From Adiantum capillus-veneris (Eukaryota > Streptophyta > Polypodiopsida > Polypodiales > Pteridaceae), in the NCBI GenBank assembly GCA_014529385.2, contig CM043951.1:108600469-108662468 (forward strand): 62,000 bases of DNA, given 5' to 3'. Of the stretch, positions 56,331 through 62,000 are shown one piece after another. The notes beneath the pieces are model-generated. The model ran no database searches and was not told where the DNA came from. It saw nothing but the letters and a program-made list of their open reading frames with translations. Both the position numbers and the translations under genes were made by a program. Every line of letters begins with the position of its first letter. Position 1 is the stretch's first letter.

Positions 56331-57315
56331 TTACTTGGTCTCCACACGCACTTCTGGTCCTTCATTAGCATTGAAATCTTTCTGATCTCCAAAAGCCTCA
56401 ATCACATCATACATTTCCATAGAGCATACTCCCACAATGTGGGTTACATCTTGCATGCTAGAATCCATTATAGCTTCAAGCTCAAGCATAGTATCTACAT
56501 GAGAAACTTGCTCAAAGAAACCTGAAATGTATTCACTATCCTCTATGAAACCATTTTCTTTCATGTATTTCTGTACACTATATACATATTGTCACGCACT
56601 TCTTTTCATATCATCAAGCTTTATAAAACATACTGACCCATGCTCTGTTAATCCCTGGAAACCTGTAGAAAAAGCTTCTTCTCGCTTTGGGTCAAGTGAG
56701 AATTTTTTTCTTCTTGTACCATTGCAATCCCGCTTCACAATGGTACATGGCCAAAACCCCTTGTCTCTCTGTACTCTTTGAACTCTTTGTTTGCTTTTGG
56801 TAGAGGATACTCACGAAGACTATTGCGATTTCTCTCGTGATTCACACACACAGTCAAAAATTGCAGAGCTCGCTTCCCATCTCTGCTCTTTACCCTACCA
56901 TAAGCAGAACCATCATCCAAGACCTTTGTTTCCATGCGAACGGCTGTGATGTATGGCTGCCCAAGGATAAGAGGATATGTAGACATCTCCTGCACAAACA
57001 AATTTTGCTCATCCTTCACATTACCAATCGTCACTTTCACATTTGGACAAGCCCCATACAACTCTCCTGATGAGTTATTTGCAGCTCTAATCATCCACCC
57101 ATGGTCTGTGTCTATCGGCCACTTACCCTCATGTAAAGACTCTTGGACATAAGATTGATCTCAGAGCCATGATCTATCAATGCAACATATGGCTCCTCAA
57201 GATCACCCACCTTGACTAAGGTTTCTGTTGTAGCTCTTGTCCAATGACTTTTGGAGTAGTGGCTTTTATAGGAGGCTTCATCATCATCATCATCTGCAAA
57301 ATCGAGCATGTGCAT
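56331..57315 (-). pseudogene. G2 protease and linker
   Basis: Near 57180 the minus strand reads YVALIDHGSEINLMSKSLY, a retropepsin active-site region with D-H-G-S in place of D-S/T-G. It is followed in another frame by YPLILGQPYITAVRMETKVL (57000-56940) and a segment rich in KRALQFLTV. The stretch 56564-56331 encodes an acidic linker before RT. At least two frame changes separate the pieces. The protease would mature the polyprotein. Confidence 0.75.
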
Positions 57316-59098
57316 CTCTTCGAGAAGACTGGTAGCATCCTACCACATTTTCATCACAATCACTCTTTTGGACATGTAATCCATGTGCCTTAAGTGACTC
57401 CCCTTCACCCTCAGACTGTGGAGGAATAGACTCAGTGAGAGTTTGCCTCTTTCTTTTTATGATATCTATAATTTCTTCATGAAACTCGCGTTTAGCAATG
57501 CTAAGAACCTCACTCAAGGTAAACTCAACTTTGCTATTCAAAATCCTTTCCTCCAATACCTGCTTTAAGTTTGTGGCAACTTCAATGTCAGATTCTAGTT
57601 TGTATGCAAGGCCTTTTGCTTTAGCTTTTCCTTGCTCTTTCTTCTTTCTTGTAGATGCCTCCTCCATAGGAATCTCACGAGGAGGAGGCACATGTGGTGG
57701 AGCCTCATAAGAAGGTCCTGGATCCTTTCTTCCACCAGCTCTTGTAACCCTCTTTGAAGTAGAAGGACCTGCATCTCCATTCTCACGTCTGCGCTTCTCT
57801 TCCAAAATTGCTTCATTGTTATAGCATTTTGCAAGATAGGCATGCACTGATAAAGAGTCCACAGGGTCATCCCAACCTGTTGTATGGCGTATGCAATCAC
57901 CGGCTTCATGTAATACCTGTTTAGTTACGTTCCCTTTTTTGGTTGAGGCTACTGCATATGGCCACAAGATATCAACCTCCTCAAAATCATATGGAGTATA
58001 CTTTAACACTTTCTTTGGAATTAGCTCTATCTTTGCCCCATAGGTAGCAGCCTCCACTACAGAAATAGCATGACTAGTTGCCATATCCTCCACTAACTTC
58101 CGCATACCTCCCTTTCCAAAGTTAGTTCCTAATGGCATACCTGCCTCCCGCAGATGGATCTTGCCATCCTTAAAAAACACAAGATCTCTTTTTAAGGCAT
58201 CACTAAAGCTATCACAATCCCTTCTTCCATGGTCCGTGCCATCACACCATATGCATCTGTGCACAAATCCTTCTTTGCTTTGGGATTTTTTTCCTCCAAC
58301 AGGTTGTCCTTTTTCTTCAAGCCTTGTTAGCTTTAACTTCATTTCTCACATGCCCTTAAAAAGCTCATCAATCATTGAATTATCACCTTTTGGACTCACA
58401 ACAGTAGGCTTTGGTGGAATCTCTGACGTTCTAGGAGGAGAGGTAGTACCATTCACCACCATCTTGTCCGTACGATGTTGCCTCTTAGCAAGCAATGAGA
58501 CTGCGTCTTCAACCTCTTTCCACTCAGCCTTTAGACCCTGTTCTGTATTCTTGTCTTCAAGGAGTAGCTCTAGCTTTTCTTGGAGCTCATGACCTGCAGC
58601 TTGACGGAACAATTCGGTCTTTTCACTATCCAAAGTAGCCCGCTCTCTTTCTGACAGTTGAGCATAGCATCGCTCAAAATCTCTCAACAGTTCGGTGATG
58701 GAAAGTCCTTCTTTTGGCTTTGCAACCCATTCCAAGAAGGTCCTTTTTGTAACCCTTTCAGAGTCCTCCATGAAGTATTCCTCCTTTAGGGATAATTTGA
58801 ATTGCTCCCAACCTTATCCATGCTACTCCCTGATTCCCCTTACATGGTCTCTAATCTCGGGGACCACAACAAGCTCAAACTACGAAGCATGTCCCTCTAG
58901 AACCCATTGTAGCTCCATCTCCTTTACATAACCACGAAGAAACTTTGTGACATCTTTCCCTTCAAATTGGTCCATTTTGTTCACAATAGCTTGAAGGGCT
59001 TTGGTTGCTGACACCTCCCTTCTTTCTACAGCATGTTGTTGTTGCATAAACATGGCGAATGCTTGAAACATTTGCATTGTGCCTTGATCAAAACGCAT
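57290..59098 (-). pseudogene. G2 gag and zinc finger
   Basis: The ATG at 59098 (MRFDQGTMQMFQAFAMFMQQ) opens the gag. KMDQFEGKDVTKFLRGYVKE follows at 58980-58920. After a stop at 58880 and a frame change comes an open 141-codon block (58771-58346) with a charged coiled-coil region. After the stop at 58346 an open 350-codon block (58342-57290) begins, carrying CIWCDGTDHGRRDC (C-x2-C-x4-H-x4-C) near 58260-58215 and NFGKGGMRKLVEDM. The knuckle, GKGGM and MELQWV-type blocks mark the same unusual gag lineage as its RT. Three lesions disable it. Confidence 0.8.
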
Positions 59099-59145
59099 GC
59101 CTTGTTGCTTAAACCTTTCAAAACAAGTATTTAAACCCCCACCCC

Positions 59146-59173
59146 AGCTGCTTCACGTCGGGTTCACCAGAAA
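59146..59173 (-). promoter_or_regulatory. G2 primer-binding site
   Basis: Next to the right LTR the minus strand reads TTTC then TGGTGAACCCGACGTGAA. The TGG start three or four bases after the LTR is as expected of a PBS. The tRNA species is not assigned. It shows that the right LTR is the 5' LTR. Confidence 0.6.
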
Positions 59174-60249
59174 TGTTGGGAAGGTACAAAACCTCTGGTT
59201 GTGAGAGTTCGTGATGAGAGTCACAAACACTTTGTGAAAAAGCGTTTGTGGAGAATCACCAACCCTCTTTCTAAGGGTGACAAAAAATCTAAGAGCGTTC
59301 GTGACAGCAAAGTCACAAACCCTCTTTCCTATCGTGCTTGGAAATTGCTTGTTTGCGTAGTCGAGATTATGATGAGAGGATCACCAAACCACATTCAATT
59401 TCACTTAAAAAGACCATTTAAAAACACCAAAGTTTCAGCCATGAAACCTCGATGCTCATACAAGAACAAATCTCAATCAAAACCCAAACCTCTTTCATGG
59501 TATCATGTAGCCTCGCCCCCAATTACATAGTTGTAACATCAAACAGCTGAAAGGAATATACGACCTTCCACCTTCATGGCGACCATTTTCTGAATTTGCA
59601 AAGATTTAAGAGCTTCGAAAGTAAAGCCCACACACCATTTTGATAAGGGGAAACCCTAATTCACTCCCTCACTAGCTCAGATACAAGATTTCGAAGAGGC
59701 GGGACTGCCCTACACATAGATTGAGCAACCATGGAAGCAATTACACAGTAGAGAAAAATTGTTGGTTTTTTCTGTAAAAAGCCCCCTTCTCTCTCTTCCC
59801 CATGGCATTTTCAGCTGATGTGTCAATTTTTGGGCCATTTTGCCACTTTGGATCAAAACTAGGTCATTTTCAGCTCATTTTTGACACACAAAATGCCATT
59901 TTTTATGCGAAAAATCCCAAACAGAGTCAAAAAAATCCCTAAATTTGTGGGATCACTCGCATAAGCATAAAAAGCATAGATAAGCATCATTTTCCACTAA
60001 TATACCATTTTGGGTCACTTTCCATGCAATTTTGCAACGACGCCTGTTAGCTGCTATTTTTGGCAAATTTTACCCGCATCAATCTTTGTAGGCGAGATGA
60101 GTGTGCCACCATGAAACACTTAGAATATATACATTGTGAAACCAAATTAAGCATCTTATGAAGTGGAAAAGCATGCAAATGCGTCACATCCAGGGCCACG
60201 ACTCCCCGGATAGGTATGCACATGATAATGACCGCAGTATACGCTGTCA
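59174..60249 (-). repeat. G2 5' LTR (right copy)
   Basis: It starts TGTTGGGAAGGT and aligns with 35691-36982, apart from the MITE. The alignment ends near 60249, whereas the left copy continues for ~108 bp to its purine tract. The outer end of this LTR therefore seems to be lost or replaced. Confidence 0.8.
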
Positions 60250-62000
60250 GGAGTTTTTTGGAGCAAGGGATTGCGCATATGTACATATACATGCATGGTG
60301 TATCAAATAAAGAATTGCCCATTTTCCAGAGCCAGGTGGTTACGTGGGGCCCACATTTGTACAGGTAGGACAGCATGTACATAGTGCATCGATTTTCACT
60401 ATCACCAGTACCAATATGTTTTTTCTACAATAATGAGGAGTTTATAGCACGTAAAAATTCTTGAGGAAGCTATCCGCGGGGCGACGACATGAGGTAAGCA
60501 GGTACGTCAGATGGCATCTAGTGGCGTCAGGAGGGCGAACGAGGTCAATATTTGCACGCGGATGAGGACGGGCACAACGTGTGTGTTTTCTTGTGAGAGT
60601 TATGCAGAAAGGTCATCATTAGGACCACTTTTTGGGGCCACTTCACGTGGTTGTGAGACGCATTATTGAAAAGAAATGAGTGCCAGGTGTGCGGATGATG
60701 CAAAAAGGTGACAACTATGCACTGCGAGGTCAGTTTTTGGCCTGTTCGGGGTCCGTTTGAGGTCATCTAAAAGGCCAAGGGTGCCCAACTAATAAAGCTA
60801 AGTGTGGGAACTGAAAAAACTGAGAGAAGACAAAAAAAAACGTGGAAAAGAGAGGAGGAACAGCCGCAGGTGTGTATTTTGGGTTTTTGGAGCCTGTTTT
60901 GGCCGTAAACTGCTCATCCGAGGTCGGATTTGAGCACTTTGACATTGTAGACTGGGGTTTTGGGCCGTTTCGGACGCGATGGCGCTGTCCATTTTGCCAA
61001 ATTCCTCACTCTTTTCCTGCTGTTTTTCTGTGTAAGTTTCTCCTATGAATGAAGCTTCTTCTCCAATTTGTGATTGTATCTGGCATATTTTACCCATATT
61101 GTGTGAGCTGTTTGCCCCATCAGTGTTGGCCCAAGCTCATTTGTATCTAATTATCAGAAGTTCTCCTCTTTTGAGCTGCGTTTTTTGGGTGTGTGTGTGT
61201 GTGTGTGTGGAGTGGGCAAGTGGATAGTCTCTCTCCTCTCACTCCATAGGTGTGTTCCCTGTCTCGGCCAGGTGTGTTGTGTAAGCCGAGTGGTGCCCCC
61301 TAGTGTGTGTGTGTGTGTGTGTGTATCTTCCCAAGAGTGTGTGTCGGGTTGTTATAGAGACGCTGTGTGTGTTTTCATCCCGCTCACATTCTTTTGGCGC
61401 CCCCACGGAGGATCTTCTTCGAGTACCTTCTGCTTCGAGCTTCGAGCTTCGATATTCGAGATTCAAGATTCAAGGTTACAGGTTACAGGTTACAGGTTAC
61501 AGGGACAGGTACAGGTACAGGTACAGGTAGCTGGAGTACAGCGATATACTAGCAGTGATGTCACTTGCAGTTGTTGTGGGTATGCATCACTTGGCGCCTA
61601 TTTGAGTGCATTGTCTGCTAGATTGTACGTTACTTGTGGAAACTGCCATTGTACGCATTTGTGGAGCCATACTTGGTTGTATTTGGCAGTCCCAACCATT
61701 TCTGAGACTTGGTCTGGAAGATAGTCATTTCTGAGACTTGACTATACGCGATTTGCATTAGCCTTCGTGTGAGGGTCGATAGCGTGAGGTTTTTATTGAG
61801 CTGGGGGATTCTCAAATGTGGAGATCCTTTCGGTGATACGGGTAGCTGGAGCATCCTTTTCGTGACCTCGCCATAGGCTATGTATTAGTGATTCCTATTT
61901 GATGCTCGGGTTCTATTGTTGGCAGTTTATGCATACATCTACAGGCTATATTTTGGGTTCTCACTGCTCTACTTCTGGGGAAACTCTGTCAAAATTTTTT
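60250..62000. other. Unassigned region with GT arrays and a graded minisatellite
   Basis: No protein domain is recognisable on either strand. The text around 60740-61180 (a direct run of GC-rich then T-rich sequence) looks like retroelement LTR or leader DNA, but no LTR partner lies in the window. (GT)n arrays lie at 61189-61208 and 61305-61324. A compound repeat of TTCGAGC-, GGTTACA- and GGTACA-type units covers 61434-61530. Confidence 0.5.
61434..61530 (+). repeat. Graded compound minisatellite
   Basis: Consecutive units change step by step. TTCGAGC units come first, then TTCGATA, TTCGAGA and TTCAAGA. About four GGTTACA units follow (from 61474), then a GGGACA and about three GGTACA units. 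The repeat length shrinks from 7 to 6 bp along the array. Confidence 0.85.

Noticed and set aside
60740-61180. A 5' LTR of a further retroelement
   Set aside because: The composition is suggestive, but no partner LTR, PBS or gag is visible in the window, so it is left unassigned.
61474-61501. GGTTACA repeats as an interstitial telomere
   Set aside because: The unit is not the plant TTTAGGG type, the array is very short, and it grades into other units.

Overview
This window is plant nuclear DNA built almost entirely of nested, mostly decayed transposable elements. I found no intact host gene, tRNA or rRNA. The plant assignment rests on element content: Ty1-copia and Ty3-gypsy LTR retrotransposons, L1-type LINEs with a C-terminal zf-RVT finger, an En/Spm (CACTA) DNA transposon with TNP2-type and Transposase_24-type genes, and a fragment of a HIPP-type gene (HMA metal-binding domain plus C-terminal CaaX box), a family known from plants. 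The density of nesting, the many long GA/CT and GT arrays, and a gypsy element with an unusual fungal-like pol suggest a large-genome, perhaps non-flowering, plant such as a fern. That last step is weak inference.

Layout. 1-660 is a fold-back inverted repeat. 820-2825 is a LINE fragment (minus). 2826-5700 is microsatellite-rich with an ancient ~300-bp duplication. 5860-6018 is a LINE ORF1 zinc-knuckle fragment (plus). 6230-9252 is a decayed copia element (minus) whose LTR at 8814-9252 is shared with a second, apparently non-coding unit ending in the LTR at 11344-11800. 11808-14600 is a related copia element on the plus strand, head to head with the previous LTR, whose gag is split after two codons by a solo LTR (13125-13872). 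14640-16862 and 24743 onward are a gypsy gag and LTR split by a 7.88-kb CACTA element (16863-24742, TSD ACT). The CACTA carries an open Transposase_24-type gene, a broken TNP2 transposase gene and a captured HIPP fragment.

25499-26905 is another gypsy remnant, invaded by a copia element (26906-33236) whose 3' third is tandemly duplicated (period 1830 bp). 33242-35664 is a LINE fragment (plus). 35691-60249 is a three-level nest. The outer element is an atypical gypsy, G2, with LTRs at 35691-37090 and 59174-60249. It is interrupted in pol by a full-length gypsy, G1 (45257-55219, TSD AAGGG), of the dual-RNase-H (Tat-like) type, and by a nearly full LINE (38830-45165). A 218-bp MITE sits in only one G2 LTR. 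60250-62000 has no recognised gene but holds GT arrays and a graded minisatellite.

Function. Nothing here forms a cellular pathway. The coherent machineries are those of the transposons, and nearly all pol, gag and transposase genes carry stops or frameshifts. The exception is the three-exon CACTA accessory gene at 17478-18787, which is open throughout. The most informative biology is the capture of a host HIPP fragment by the CACTA element, the relative insertion order that can be read from the nesting, and the fungal-like gypsy lineage G2.
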